DNA of 64,000 nt from Candidatus Methylomirabilis tolerans. Its GTDB lineage: Bacteria > Methylomirabilota > Methylomirabilia > Methylomirabilales > Methylomirabilaceae. Both the position numbers and the translations under genes were made by a program. The stretch lies in the NCBI GenBank assembly GCA_019912425.1, contig JAIOIU010000029.1, positions 1 through 64,000 of the forward strand. The letters are read 5' to 3'. Shown here piece after piece: positions 42,714-51,893 of the stretch (the stretch's first letter is position 1; every line of letters starts with the position of its first letter). A model generated the notes under the pieces. That model had not been told where the DNA came from. It ran no database searches and saw only the letters and a program-made list of their open reading frames with translations.

Positions 42714-45191
42714 GTGCCTAAGTCATTAGTGATTGTGGAGTCGCCTGCGAAGGCCAAGACAATCGATAAATATCTCGGGAAGGCGTTTGTCGTGATGGCC
42801 TCGATGGGCCATATCCGCGATCTGCCGGCCAAGTCGCTGAGCGTTGACGTCGAGCACGACTTCACTCCGCAGTACGAGATCATCGCGGGGCGAGAGAAGG
42901 TTATGGCGGCTCTCAAGAAGGCCGCCAAGACCGCTGACGCCATCTATCTCGCGGCTGATCCTGACCGGGAGGGAGAAGCCATCTGCTGGCACCTCCAGCA
43001 GGAACTCGGTGCTGCCAAAAAACCGGTCCATCGCGTCACCTTCAATGAGATTACAAAGCGCGCGGTGCGAGAGGCGTTTAACCATCCGTCCACGATAGAC
43101 CAGCAGCTGGTTGATGCTCAGCAGGCCAGACGGATTCTGGATCGTCTGGTCGGCTACCAGATCAGTCCGCTCCTCTGGGACAAGGTCAAGCGTGGACTGT
43201 CCGCCGGACGGGTCCAGTCGGTCGCGCTACGCCTCATCGTGGATCGGGAGCGAGAGATCAAGGTGTTCGTCAAGACCGAGTACTGGTCGGTCGATGTTGC
43301 CCTGGAAGGCCGAATACCACCGGCATTCATGGCGGGACTGCACAAGATCGACGGCGAGCGGGTGAACCTGCCGAATCAGGAGCGGACCGACCAGGTTGTT
43401 GGGGAACTATCTCGACAGGAGTTCCGGGTCACCGACCTAACCAAGAAGGAGAAGCGTCGCAACCCGGTCCCACCGTTTACAACCAGTAAGCTGCAACAGG
43501 AAGCCGTCAGAAAACTTCGCTTTACGGCCAGGCGGGCAATGCAGATCGCGCAGCAACTGTACGAAGGGATTGAGATCGGTCAGGAAGGCGCAGTTGGTCT
43601 CATCACCTATATGCGGACCGACTCGGTCCGCGTCTCTCAAGAGGCCCAAACCGAAGCGGCTCGTTATATCGCCGAGCGATTCGGACAGACGTTTGTGCCG
43701 GAGCGACCCCCGGCCTATCGTAGCGGCCGTGGCGCCCAGGAGGCTCATGAAGCGATTCGCCCGACATCGGTCTATCATGATCCCGCATCACTTCGGCAAT
43801 TTCTGACGAAGGATCAACTTGCCCTCTACACCCTGATCTGGAGCCGATTCGTAGCATCTCAGATGCTGCCGGCTCTCTACGACGTCACGACTGCCACAAT
43901 CCAAGGCGGGAGATTTACACTTCGGGCCAGCGGCCGACACCAGCGATTCGCCGGCTTCATGCAGGTCTACATCGAAGGGAGAGATGAAGCGTCGGAGACC
44001 AAGCCGGTGGAGGCGAAGGATGAAACGGCTGAGGGGACGACCGTCGAAGAAGAGGCCGAATTAGCGATCCCCCCTCTCGAGGTTGGGGAACAGTTGCGGT
44101 TACTCGGTGTGACTCCGGCCCAGCACTTTACGCAGCCGCCTCCCCGTTTTACCGAGGCGACCCTGGTGAAGGAGCTGGAAGAGTTGGGAATCGGCCGCCC
44201 CAGCACCTACGCGACCATCCTGAACGTCATTCAGAACCGCGACTATGTGGTAAAAACGCAGGGCAAATTCCGACCTACTGAGCTCGGCGGGATCGTCGTA
44301 GATCTGTTGATAGAAAGCTTCCCTCGCGTGATGGATTACGAGTTCACGGCCAAGATGGAAACCACCCTGGATGAGATCGAAGAGGGGCAGAAGAACTGGC
44401 GTGAGGAGATGCAGCGTTTTTATGAGCCCTTTGCTCAATGGGTGAAAGAGGCCGCAGTCGGGATGCGGAACATCAAGGCGATGGAAGAAAAGACCGATGA
44501 GATCTGTGAGCGATGCGGGAGTCGAATGGCGATCCGGTGGGGTCGATTCGGCCGTTTTCTGGCCTGCACCAATTACCCGGAGTGCAAGGGAACTCGCGAG
44601 TTGCCACCGGAGCTCAAAGAAGAGAATGGGACCGGGGAGGATGCCAGCACTTCCGGAGAGACCGAGGCGACACCCTGCGAAAACTGCGGACGACCTATGG
44701 TGATGAAGCGCGGTCGGTTCGGACCCTTCCTGGGTTGCTCGGGATACCCTGAGTGTAAAACGATCCGGAAGATCTCGCAGGCGGAGGCCGGGGGTGCGCG
44801 GCCTGCGCCCCAGCCGACCGACGAGGTCTGTGAAAAGTGCGGCAGCCAGATGGTATTGCGGGAGGGACGATTCGGTCGTTTTCTTTCTTGCTCAACCTAT
44901 CCCACCTGCAAGCATGTGAAACCCATCTCGATCGGGGTGGACTGTCCGCAATGCAGGAGTCCCCTCTCGGAGCGACGCACGAAACGGGGCCGGGTCTTTT
45001 ATGGGTGCACCGCCTATCCCAAGTGCGCCTTTGCCATCTGGGATCGCCCGATCCAGGAACCCTGCCCACGGTGCGGGGCCGCCTTCCTGGTAGAGAAGAA
45101 GCTGAGGGGTGGAGGGGTCTCGATCCGTTGTGCGGCTGAAGGGTGCGCCTACGCGCGGGAAGCCGATGCGACAGCACAGGTAAAGGCGTGA
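42714..45191 (+). CDS. topA: DNA topoisomerase I
   Basis: An 825-residue type IA topoisomerase that relaxes negative supercoils. The TOPRIM domain ([19 protein letters not shown] ... [15 protein letters not shown]) holds the metal-binding residues; the active tyrosine is in [14 protein letters not shown] (about 305). Five C-terminal cysteine motifs follow, starting [42 protein letters not shown] and CPRCGAA, probably zinc ribbons that grip DNA. GTG 42714 has GGAAGGAAAC upstream. It overlaps trmFO by 4 bp (GTGA). Confidence 0.97.
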   Translation: MPKSLVIVESPAKAKTIDKYLGKAFVVMASMGHIRDLPAKSLSVDVEHDFTPQYEIIAGREKVMAALKKAAKTADAIYLAADPDREGEAICWHLQQELGAAKKPVHRVTFNEITKRAVREAFNHPSTIDQQLVDAQQARRILDRLVGYQISPLLWDKVKRGLSAGRVQSVALRLIVDREREIKVFVKTEYWSVDVALEGRIPPAFMAGLHKIDGERVNLPNQERTDQVVGELSRQEFRVTDLTKKEKRRNPVPPFTTSKLQQEAVRKLRFTARRAMQIAQQLYEGIEIGQEGAVGLITYMRTDSVRVSQEAQTEAARYIAERFGQTFVPERPPAYRSGRGAQEAHEAIRPTSVYHDPASLRQFLTKDQLALYTLIWSRFVASQMLPALYDVTTATIQGGRFTLRASGRHQRFAGFMQVYIEGRDEASETKPVEAKDETAEGTTVEEEAELAIPPLEVGEQLRLLGVTPAQHFTQPPPRFTEATLVKELEELGIGRPSTYATILNVIQNRDYVVKTQGKFRPTELGGIVVDLLIESFPRVMDYEFTAKMETTLDEIEEGQKNWREEMQRFYEPFAQWVKEAAVGMRNIKAMEEKTDEICERCGSRMAIRWGRFGRFLACTNYPECKGTRELPPELKEENGTGEDASTSGETEATPCENCGRPMVMKRGRFGPFLGCSGYPECKTIRKISQAEAGGARPAPQPTDEVCEKCGSQMVLREGRFGRFLSCSTYPTCKHVKPISIGVDCPQCRSPLSERRTKRGRVFYGCTAYPKCAFAIWDRPIQEPCPRCGAAFLVEKKLRGGGVSIRCAAEGCAYAREADATAQVKA

Positions 45192-46546
45192 CCGACCTGC
45201 CTGTGCGTAGCACGCAGACAGGGATCATCGTGGTTGGTGGTGGTCTGGCCGGAAGCGAGGCCGCCTGGCAGGCGGCGGAGCGAGGCGCCCGTGTGCGTCT
45301 CTACGAGATGCGGCCGGTCTGCCCCACCCCCGCCCACAAGACCGACCGGCTGGCCGAGCTGGTGTGCAGCAACTCCCTAAAGTCGGATTCGCCGGAGAAT
45401 TGTCACGGCCTGCTAAAGCAGGAACTCACCGCCTATGGGTCGGTGATCATGCTTGCTGCCAGGGCACACGCGATCCCAGCGGGATCGGCGCTGGCCGTTG
45501 ACCGTGATGCCTTTGCTGCCGAGGTGACCGCACGGCTCACCGAACATCCGCGCATTACTATTGTTCGGGACGAGGTCAAGGCGATACCGGAAGAGAAGCC
45601 GGTAATTATCGCGACCGGCCCACTGACCTCAGACCGGATGGCCGGCGCGCTGCGCGATCGATTCGTAGACTATTTGGCATCAGCGGACCCGTCTGCCGAT
45701 ACGCGCGATCTGCTCTACTTCTATGACGCCATCTCGCCGATCATCGCCGGAGATTCCATCGATCATGCTGTAGCCTTTGCCGCCTCTCGCTACAACAAGG
45801 GAGGGGACGATTATTTGAACTGCCCTTTCACGCAGGAGACCTATCGACGTTTTTGGGAAACGATTCGATCCGCGGAGCTGACACCGATCCATGCATTCGA
45901 AGAGGCGCGGTACTTCGAACGGTGTCTCCCTATCGAGGTGTTGGCGGCTCGAGGCGAAGACGCCTTGCGGTTCGGGCCGATGAAACCGGTAGGTCTGATC
46001 GATCCTCAGACCGGACGACGGCCTTACGCCGTCGTCCAGCTCCGGCTGGAGAACCGGGAAGGAACAATGTACAATATGGTAGGATTTCAGACCCGCCTGA
46101 AGTGGGGTGATCAGCGTCGCATTTTTCGAACGATTCCCGGCCTCAGCGACGCCGAGTTCCTCAGATACGGCTCGATCCATCGCAATACCTTCATCGCTGC
46201 GCCGGCGCTACTCCGGGAAACGATGCAATTGAAAGGGGATCCTGGGATCTTGCTTGCTGGGCAACTCACCGGCGTAGAGGGATACCTGGAATCAGCCGGA
46301 ACCGGACTCTTGGCCGGTATCAATGCGGTCAAGCTCCTGCGAGGAGAGGCCCCGGTTATGCTGCCCACGACCACCGCCCTTGGATCCCTCATCCATCACA
46401 TCTGCCATGCGAATCCCCGCGGCTTCCAGCCGATGAATGTGAATTTTGGCCTGCTCCCTCCGCTTGATGAACCAATCCGGGCAAAGCAGGAAAGACGACA
46501 GGCCCTCGCCCACCGCGCCCTCCGCGATTTGCCTGGTCTGACGTGA
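45188..46546 (+). CDS. trmFO: tRNA (uracil-5-)-methyltransferase TrmFO (FAD/folate-dependent)
   Basis: A 452-residue flavoprotein that makes m5U54 in the T-loop of tRNA using methylenetetrahydrofolate. [21 protein letters not shown] binds FAD; YEMRP...[11 protein letters not shown], the cysteine-bearing [11 protein letters not shown] and [20 protein letters not shown] are TrmFO signatures. GTG 45188 overlaps the topA stop and has AGGTAAAGG upstream; an in-frame ATG at 45143 lies inside topA. Residues 3-11 are encoded by palindromic repeat copy 3, an in-frame insertion just before the FAD-binding strand. Confidence 0.95.
   Translation: MTDLPVRSTQTGIIVVGGGLAGSEAAWQAAERGARVRLYEMRPVCPTPAHKTDRLAELVCSNSLKSDSPENCHGLLKQELTAYGSVIMLAARAHAIPAGSALAVDRDAFAAEVTARLTEHPRITIVRDEVKAIPEEKPVIIATGPLTSDRMAGALRDRFVDYLASADPSADTRDLLYFYDAISPIIAGDSIDHAVAFAASRYNKGGDDYLNCPFTQETYRRFWETIRSAELTPIHAFEEARYFERCLPIEVLAARGEDALRFGPMKPVGLIDPQTGRRPYAVVQLRLENREGTMYNMVGFQTRLKWGDQRRIFRTIPGLSDAEFLRYGSIHRNTFIAAPALLRETMQLKGDPGILLAGQLTGVEGYLESAGTGLLAGINAVKLLRGEAPVMLPTTTALGSLIHHICHANPRGFQPMNVNFGLLPPLDEPIRAKQERRQALAHRALRDLPGLT
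45196..45222. repeat. CCTGCCTGTGCG palindromic repeat, copy 3 (inside trmFO)
   Basis: CCTGCCTGTGCG, TAG, CACGCAGACAGG: nearly the queC copy with a shorter loop. It encodes the residues between the start codon and the FAD-binding beta strand. Confidence 0.7.
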
Positions 46547-46570
46547 ACATTTCTAACAATTCCCTTGAAC

Positions 46571-46631
46571 AGCAATCAGCCATCAGCTTCGGACAAAGGG
46601 GGTCGCATCCGAAGAGCTGATCGCTCAAAGC
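46571..46631. terminator. Hairpin after trmFO
   Basis: ATCAGC-TTCGGA (46582-46593) pairs with TCCGAAGAGCTGAT (46608-46621) apart from a two-base bulge. No T-tract follows, so termination is uncertain; AGCAATCAGC words nearby link it to the stuttered-hairpin class also seen at about 31745. Confidence 0.4.
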
Positions 46632-46710
46632 CGACAGTTTCTTAGATACCATTTTCGTACGCCGTGGTACGGCAACGTCTCATGGAGCGCTACTCTATTT
46701 TGGGATGTGG

Positions 46711-46739
46711 TTGACTTTTTCAGTCAAGCAGCTTACAGT
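46711..46739 (+). promoter_or_regulatory. Promoter of ssrA
   Basis: TTGACT (46711-46716), 17-bp spacer, TACAGT (46734-46739), 53 nt before the mature 5' end of tmRNA. Confidence 0.65.
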
Positions 46740-46792
46740 AAAAGTAGCCGTATATCTCTCAGTCCGACCGGGCGTAGCAATGGTTTTATTGT

Positions 46793-47147
46793 GGGGGCGC
46801 TCTGGTTTCGACGGGGACAAGGGAGTGAGGGCTGCGTGCCGAGGCCCCATCACCTCGTAAAAAGGTGGGAACACAAGCAACTGCCAACCACGAATTGGCA
46901 CTGGCCGCCTAAGAGTGGCCACGTCCACCCCGTCTCGTTCGTCGGGCGGGATCTGGGCGCCGTCTAGACGGGCTGGCTTGCCTCTTTTGCTCTGGGGAGG
47001 CGAGTAAGATCATCAGGGCTAGCCGCTCCGGGACCCCGCCTGCGGGGGCCAAGAGGGGCGAATAGACGTAACGTACGCAGGCTACGCACGTAGATGCACT
47101 CTCCGACATGTTCTCGGACGCGGGTTCGATTCCCGCCGCCTCCACCA
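46793..47147 (+). ncRNA. ssrA: Transfer-messenger RNA
   Basis: A 355-nt tmRNA that rescues stalled ribosomes. The 5' end GGGGGCGCTCTGGTTTCGAC and 3' end with GGTTCGATTCC, CGCCTCC, A and CCA form the tRNA-like domain; the acceptor strands pair over 7 bp with one G-U. The tag frame ends CTG-GCC-GCC-TAA at about 46910 and reads ...ATANHELALAA, with the resume codon probably GCA; it could start a few codons earlier. Pseudoknot-like GC-rich inverted repeats follow (for example CCCCGCCTGCGGGGG near 47035). Confidence 0.95.
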
Positions 47148-47160
47148 ACGCAGATATCCG

Positions 47161-47195
47161 AACCGCCCTCCGGGTTCCCAGCTCGGAGGGCGGTT
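47161..47195 (+). terminator. Terminator-like hairpin after ssrA
   Basis: AACCGCCCTCCG (47161-47172) and CGGAGGGCGGTT (47184-47195) form a perfect 12-bp stem with an 11-nt loop, 13 nt after the tmRNA CCA. The following T-run is short. Confidence 0.7.
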
Positions 47196-47298
47196 CCGTT
47201 AGCGCACGCAGAAGTCACTTCAGACGGCTCAATGTCTCCTCGATCTACCCATGAGGGGAGTCTGGATGACCTTATGCCGCTTTTGGCAGCATTTCGGC

Positions 47299-47326
47299 TT
47301 GACACTCGGTCTCTATAAGCTATACT
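47299..47326 (+). promoter_or_regulatory. Promoter of the tRNA-Val/tRNA-Asp genes
   Basis: TTGACA (47299-47304), 16-bp spacer, TATACT (47321-47326), 47 nt before tRNA-Val. A strong consensus-like pair, as expected for stable RNA. Confidence 0.7.
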
Positions 47327-47373
47327 GAGTGCCGGTTTCTTCCGCGAATGATGAGGCGGGTCATGCCGCAGTC

Positions 47374-47448
47374 GGGCGAATAGCTCAGCGGGAGAGCACC
47401 TGCCTTACAAGCAGGGGGTCGGAGGTTCGACACCTTCTTCGCCCACCA
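47374..47448 (+). tRNA. tRNA-Val (anticodon TAC)
   Basis: A 75-nt cloverleaf: acceptor GGGCGAA/TTCGCCC, D-loop with AGCTCAGCGGGAGAGC, anticodon stem CCTGC/GCAGG around CTTACAA (anticodon TAC), T-loop TTCGACA, and an encoded CCA at 47446-47448. Confidence 0.96.
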
Positions 47449-47554
47449 CCGATTTCGGTAAGGCGGAAATTGCAGCGATTGGTTCTTGATGATGCGCGTT
47501 CAGAGGATGCTTTTCTCGGGCGCTCGTCACTCTCCACTCATCACCGTTTTTTGC

Positions 47555-47631
47555 GGGGTCGTAGTTCAGTCGGTTAGAACGCCGGCCTGTCACGCCGGAG
47601 GTCGCGGGTTCGAGTCCCGTCGGCCCCGCCA
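47555..47631 (+). tRNA. tRNA-Asp (anticodon GTC)
   Basis: A 77-nt cloverleaf: acceptor GGGGTCG/CGGCCCC with one T-G pair, D-arm AGTTCAGTCGGTTAGAAC, anticodon loop CTGTCAC (anticodon GTC), T-arm GCGGG-TTCGAGT-CCCGT, discriminator G and an encoded CCA at 47629-47631. Confidence 0.96.
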
Positions 47632-47673
47632 CTACTCACCACCGCATACCACACAGAGGGCAGGTTCTCCCAG

Positions 47674-49137
47674 GTGAAAATTCTATTTGCGGCTTCCGAG
47701 GCTGCGCCGTTCGCCCATACGGGCGGACTAGGTGACGTGATCGGCGCCTTGCCAAAGGCGCTCGGTCGGCTTGGACACGATGTCCGACTTATCATGCCGC
47801 TCTACCGCACTGTGGATGCGCAGCGACACCAACTCCGAATCGTCACAAGCGGGTTGAGTGTTCCGGCAGCCTCCAGCCCGCAAGCAGTGGACGTGCTGGA
47901 GGGAAACCTCTCCAGCGAGGTCCCGGTCTACTTTGTTCGCCACGATCCCTCGTTTGATCGCGACGGCCTCTATCAGACCGCATCCGCAGAGGATTACCCT
48001 GACAATGCGGAGCGCTTCGCTCTATTCTGCCGGGCGGCTCTGGAGGTATGCCGACAGGTCGATTTTCAGCCGGAGGTTCTGCATGCTCACGACTGGCAGA
48101 CGGCGCTGCTCCCTGTCTACCTGAAGACTACCCTTTACAACGACCCATTTTTTCAGAAGACTGCAACGGTTTTCACCATCCATAATCTGGGCTATCAGGG
48201 CCTCTTCCCATCCGAGGTGTTGCCGAAACTGATGCTGCCTCGAGAGTTGTTTACGCCGGCTGGACTTGAGTTCTACGGGAAGGGCAATCTACTGAAAGGC
48301 GGACTGCTCTTCGCTGACCTTCTGACTACGGTGAGCCGCCGCTACAGCCAGGAGATCCAGACTATGGACCAAGGGGTCGGTCTGGACGGCATCCTCAGAG
48401 AGCGGAAGGGCGATCTGTTCGGCGTATTAAATGGGATCGATCCGGAGGAATGGAACCCGGCCGACGATCCTCACATCGTCGCGCACTACACGATCGACGA
48501 TCTTTCGGGCAAGGCCCGGTGCAAGACGGATCTGCAGGAGCGATTCAAGCTTCCGGTCAAGGCGACTGTACCGCTGCTGGCCGTAATCTCCAGGCTGGTC
48601 GAACAGAAGGGGCTCGACCTGCTGCGCGATATTCTGGAGACGTTGATGACGCTGAACGTGCAACTCGTCCTGCTGGGAAGCGGCGGGAAGGAACTCGAAG
48701 CGACCTTTCACGAGGCAGCGGCCAAGTACCCGTCCAAGCTGGCTGTCCGGATCGGCTTCGACGTTCCGCTATCGCATCAGATCGAAGCGGGCGCGGACCT
48801 TTTCCTGATGCCATCGCGGTACGAGCCATGCGGCCTGAACCAGATGTACAGCCTGGTCTACGGAGCGATTCCGGTCGTCCGCGCTACTGGCGGGCTGGAC
48901 GACACCATTGCCCAATTCGATCCCGTAACGGGGCAGGGAAACGGATTCAGATTCGAGGATTCGACTGCGGACGCCTTTCTCCAGGCCATCCGGCAGGCGT
49001 TGGTGTTATATCACGAGAAGGCCTTGTGGCATCGGCTGATCACCAATGCTATGGCCGCTGACTTTACCTGGGATCGTTCTGCCAGAGAATACGGGCAGCT
49101 CTATCGGCACGCTGCCGAGAAGAAAGGCAAGCAGTAG
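47674..49137 (+). CDS. glgA: Glycogen synthase (ADP-glucose type)
   Basis: A 487-residue GT5 glycosyltransferase that extends glycogen from ADP-glucose. The N-terminal FAASEAAPFAHTGGLGDVIGALP has the donor-binding motif in the HTGGL form instead of the common KTGGL. LHAHDWQTALLPVYLKT, GLVNGID-like FGVLNGIDPEEWNP, and the second GT-B domain with AVISRLVEQKGLDLL and SRYEPCGLNQMYSLVYGAIPVVRATGGLDDTI complete the fold. GTG 47674 has AGG-rich sequence upstream. No other glycogen gene is next to it. The Lys-to-His change is worth noting, since that lysine contacts ADP-glucose in E. coli. Confidence 0.94.
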   Translation: MKILFAASEAAPFAHTGGLGDVIGALPKALGRLGHDVRLIMPLYRTVDAQRHQLRIVTSGLSVPAASSPQAVDVLEGNLSSEVPVYFVRHDPSFDRDGLYQTASAEDYPDNAERFALFCRAALEVCRQVDFQPEVLHAHDWQTALLPVYLKTTLYNDPFFQKTATVFTIHNLGYQGLFPSEVLPKLMLPRELFTPAGLEFYGKGNLLKGGLLFADLLTTVSRRYSQEIQTMDQGVGLDGILRERKGDLFGVLNGIDPEEWNPADDPHIVAHYTIDDLSGKARCKTDLQERFKLPVKATVPLLAVISRLVEQKGLDLLRDILETLMTLNVQLVLLGSGGKELEATFHEAAAKYPSKLAVRIGFDVPLSHQIEAGADLFLMPSRYEPCGLNQMYSLVYGAIPVVRATGGLDDTIAQFDPVTGQGNGFRFEDSTADAFLQAIRQALVLYHEKALWHRLITNAMAADFTWDRSAREYGQLYRHAAEKKGKQ

Positions 49138-49206
49138 TCGTATTGCACTGCACGGTGTTGTTGCTTGGTGATGGGTCATCCTACCTCATAGAAAGGGGAG
49201 AACCGA

Positions 49207-49602
49207 ATGCACGCATGGAAGAGAGTGGGAATTGGACTGCTGATGACAACGATGTTGATCGGCGGAAACATGGCTGCAGCTCAACAGGGACCGGCAAAGG
49301 AAACCGATCCCTTCCAGAAGCTGGGACTTTCAGCCGATCAGCGGACGAAGCTTGATACGGCCAAGAACGAGCGGATGACGTCGCTGAGCGCGACTCAACA
49401 GAAGGTGATGGGGATCCGACAGAAGCTGATGGCCCTTGTTGTTGACAAGAAGGCCTCTGATCGAGAGATTGACAAGATCGCCGACGACTGGGCCGTGGCA
49501 GACAAAGAAGCCCTAAAGACGGAAACAAAGTTTTACAAGGCGCTGCGGCAGATACTGACCCAGGAGCAGCTCACGAAGCTAAGTCAAGGGAATGGTAAGT
49601 AG
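49207..49602 (+). CDS. Spy/CpxP-like exported helical protein
   Basis: A 131-residue protein with a signal peptide (about 1-25, cleavage after MAAA) and a helical, charged mature part: QKLGLSADQRTKLDTAKNERM ... IRQKLMAL ... LRQILTQEQLTKL. This resembles the Spy/CpxP/zinc-resistance fold, periplasmic chaperones or metal sensors with LTxxQ motifs. ATG 49207 has AGAAAGGGGAG upstream. It is a single gene between glgA and a convergent TPR gene; there is no metal-binding cysteine. Confidence 0.7.
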   Translation: MHAWKRVGIGLLMTTMLIGGNMAAAQQGPAKETDPFQKLGLSADQRTKLDTAKNERMTSLSATQQKVMGIRQKLMALVVDKKASDREIDKIADDWAVADKEALKTETKFYKALRQILTQEQLTKLSQGNGK

Positions 49603-49741
49603 TAGGTGACCGCTGAAGGTCCCCCTCTATATTCTGTTCGTGGTGAGCCGGTCGAACCATGAGCGGAACTTGCTACAATGCTGCACCCTTCGGCAGGATC
49701 AGGGTGAACGGTGAATGTAACGAAGCGTTAGAGGCGCTACG

Positions 49742-51043
49742 CTAGGGCGAACTTGTATTCTCCTCTGTTCTGGTGGCTGGCAAGGTGCGTCGTGCCGTCT
49801 CCTTGCGGTAGGGTTCATGAAGATATCGCCTTGCCGCGTCTTTCGCGATGCTGTCGGTCTTGATTGCCAACGCCATCCGGTAGCTCCGCTCCGCCTCCAT
49901 TCGCTTCTCTAGCAAGTCATGGATCATGCCGGTTCGAGTCCAGGCCCACGCCGTCACCCAGGCATACCGCGGCGTCGGTTGTTCGATCGTCTTCCTAAAG
50001 AAGCTCAAGGCTGTGGGATAGTCGCCGCGATCCATGTAGATCTTCCCCATAAGTTGGAAGTATCGCGGCAGCATTTCCCGCGTAAAATGGTATCGGCCTA
50101 GCTCCAGATTCGCGCTGATGCGACGGCCGACCTCCAGCGCCTCAGGGAATCGTCCCAGCTCGGAATAGACCAGCGCCGCCTGAAAGTAAAGCTCCGGGTT
50201 GTTTGGGAATCGGCTGAGCAATTCATCAGCGAGCGGCAAGGCTTTTTCGAAGTCTTTCTCGATGCCAGTATAGGTCTGGAGAAGGCCGAACTTGGCCAGC
50301 GTCCGAGTCGCGACGCCCCGCTCGCTCGCCATTGTCAGCTCTCGCAGACCTCGCTCACGATCACCAGGTGGAAGCGCCAGGTGTACGAAGGGCCGATAGT
50401 ACCATGCGATCCTGGAAAGCATAGAGTCGTATAGCCCCAAACCGTAGTAGGCATCGTACCGGATCGGTTGGTGCAAAAGGCAGGCGTCGAGATATGATCT
50501 TGTCCTCTTGATCGCCTGATAGGCTGAAAAATAGTTGCCCTGGATGCCGTCGATCATCGCCTTGGAGCCCCAGGCCATCCCCAGGAAAAGCAGGAGATCA
50601 GGCTCTTCAGGGACCTGTGTGAGGCGCGCCTCAGCCCTGGCGATGAGCGCTCGCATCGCGGCCAACAAATCATCTGTCTCCTGGCGGGTTGGCTCCCGAT
50701 CCTGCAGACGCATGAGCGTCACGAAGGCTTGGTAAAACGGCGCAAGTAGCCCTGTCTTATCAACGTCGCCAAGACCGGCGAATGCCTGCTCGGCCAGGTC
50801 GTAGTCGAGATTAAGAAGGTGATCGGTCCCGGTCACCATTAACTCCTGGCTCTTTGTGTCGGTCCAGAGGTCGGCCCGGCTCGGATCGGGCGACATGAGC
50901 ACCAGCAACCCGAGGATAACGCCACAGCAGACTCGCCTGCCTGCGCCGACCTGCCCGCGCACTGCGCGCAGGCGGGGGCTTCGGTAGGCAGGCCACCCTT
51001 TGGCCGTCACGAACGCCCAGTACTCCATTTCGTAAGCCTCCAT
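49742..51043 (-). CDS. Exported TPR-repeat protein
   Basis: A 433-residue protein. A hydrophobic segment near residue 40-52 (VCCGVILGLLVLMSP) is a signal or anchor, unusually far from the start. The remainder is alpha-helical repeats (LDYDLAEQAFAGLG..., NPELYFQAALVYSELGRFPEALEVGRRI, YFQLMGKIYMDRGDYPTALSFFRKTI), the TPR pattern for protein contacts. It probably acts in the periplasm as an assembly factor; the partner is unknown. The first 35 residues include a copy of the palindromic repeat (50936-50993), so an inserted N-terminus may explain the distant signal; a start nearer to residue 40 cannot be excluded. Confidence 0.72.
   Translation of the reverse strand: MEAYEMEYWAFVTAKGWPAYRSPRLRAVRGQVGAGRRVCCGVILGLLVLMSPDPSRADLWTDTKSQELMVTGTDHLLNLDYDLAEQAFAGLGDVDKTGLLAPFYQAFVTLMRLQDREPTRQETDDLLAAMRALIARAEARLTQVPEEPDLLLFLGMAWGSKAMIDGIQGNYFSAYQAIKRTRSYLDACLLHQPIRYDAYYGLGLYDSMLSRIAWYYRPFVHLALPPGDRERGLRELTMASERGVATRTLAKFGLLQTYTGIEKDFEKALPLADELLSRFPNNPELYFQAALVYSELGRFPEALEVGRRISANLELGRYHFTREMLPRYFQLMGKIYMDRGDYPTALSFFRKTIEQPTPRYAWVTAWAWTRTGMIHDLLEKRMEAERSYRMALAIKTDSIAKDAARRYLHEPYRKETARRTLPATRTEENTSSP
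50936..50993. repeat. CCTGCCTG palindromic repeat, copy 4 (inside the TPR gene)
   Basis: CCTGCCTGCGCCGACCTGCC, then GCGCACTGCGCGCAGGCGGG, then GGTAGGCAGGCC: a longer and more degenerate version of the CCTGCCTGTGCG repeat, again in the 5' coding part upstream of the signal segment. Confidence 0.5.
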
Positions 51044-51164
51044 ACCCCGTTCATCTAACCCTTACTCCACCCTACCCTGCCTTGTCAATGCCCAGACTTC
51101 ATGGTATCGTGACGCTATCCTGCTAAGGATCTAATGCGCCTACCGGTGTAGAAAGAGCGAGGAC

Positions 51165-51893
51165 ATGCACAAAACACCCGAACTGATTGTAGCCCTGGAT
51201 GTGGGAGACCTGGCTTCAGCCGCCGTGATCGTAGAGCAACTGTATCCTACAGTGACACTGTTCAAGGTAGGTCTCCAGCTCTTCACGGCTGAGGGTCCGC
51301 GGGCGGTGGAGGCGGTCAGGCAGCGGGGTGGAGACGTCTTTCTGGATCTGAAGCTGCACGATATCCCGAATACCGTGGCCGCAGCGGTCCGCGAGGCCGT
51401 AAGGCTCAGGGCGGTGATGTGCACGCTTCACGCCTCCGGCGGACGATCGATGCTGCAGGCGGCAACGGCAGCCGTCGCTGCAAGCGGCGCGCCCATGCGG
51501 CTGCTGGCGGTAACAGTGCTTACCAGCCTCGACTCGCACGGCCTTGGAGAGATCGTCGGCGGCACGCCCGATCTGACGACGCAGGTCGTTCGTTTAGCCT
51601 CGCTTGCAGCCGAGGCCGGACTGGATGGCGTCGTGGCGTCGCCGCACGAAATCGGCGTGCTGCGGGCAGCGTTGGGACCGTCGATGCGGCTTGTCATCCC
51701 AGGCATCCGCCCGGCATGGGCTGCAGCCGATGACCAGCGCCGGGTCATGACTCCACAAGAGGCGGCTGTTGCGGGCGCGGACTACCTGGTGATCGGCCGG
51801 CCGATTACGGCAGCAGCCGATCCGGTCAAGGCGACCCGCCGGATCCTGGATGACCTCAAGGCGGTGGCGTACGATGACAGCAGATCTATTTGA
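51165..51893 (+). CDS. pyrF: Orotidine 5'-phosphate decarboxylase
   Basis: A 242-residue TIM-barrel enzyme making UMP from OMP. LIVALDVGDLASA, FLDLKLHDIPNTVAAAV (catalytic D-K-x-x-D-I) and VIPGIRP...DQRRVMTPQEAAVAGADYLVIGRPIT (phosphate loop) are diagnostic. ATG 51165 follows GAGCGAGG. It overlaps rarA by 20 bp. No other pyrimidine gene is nearby. Confidence 0.96.
   Translation: MHKTPELIVALDVGDLASAAVIVEQLYPTVTLFKVGLQLFTAEGPRAVEAVRQRGGDVFLDLKLHDIPNTVAAAVREAVRLRAVMCTLHASGGRSMLQAATAAVAASGAPMRLLAVTVLTSLDSHGLGEIVGGTPDLTTQVVRLASLAAEAGLDGVVASPHEIGVLRAALGPSMRLVIPGIRPAWAAADDQRRVMTPQEAAVAGADYLVIGRPITAAADPVKATRRILDDLKAVAYDDSRSI

Noticed and set aside
44695-45228. Minus-strand frame opposite the topA zinc motifs
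   Set aside because: Antisense of cysteine-rich repeats; no independent support.
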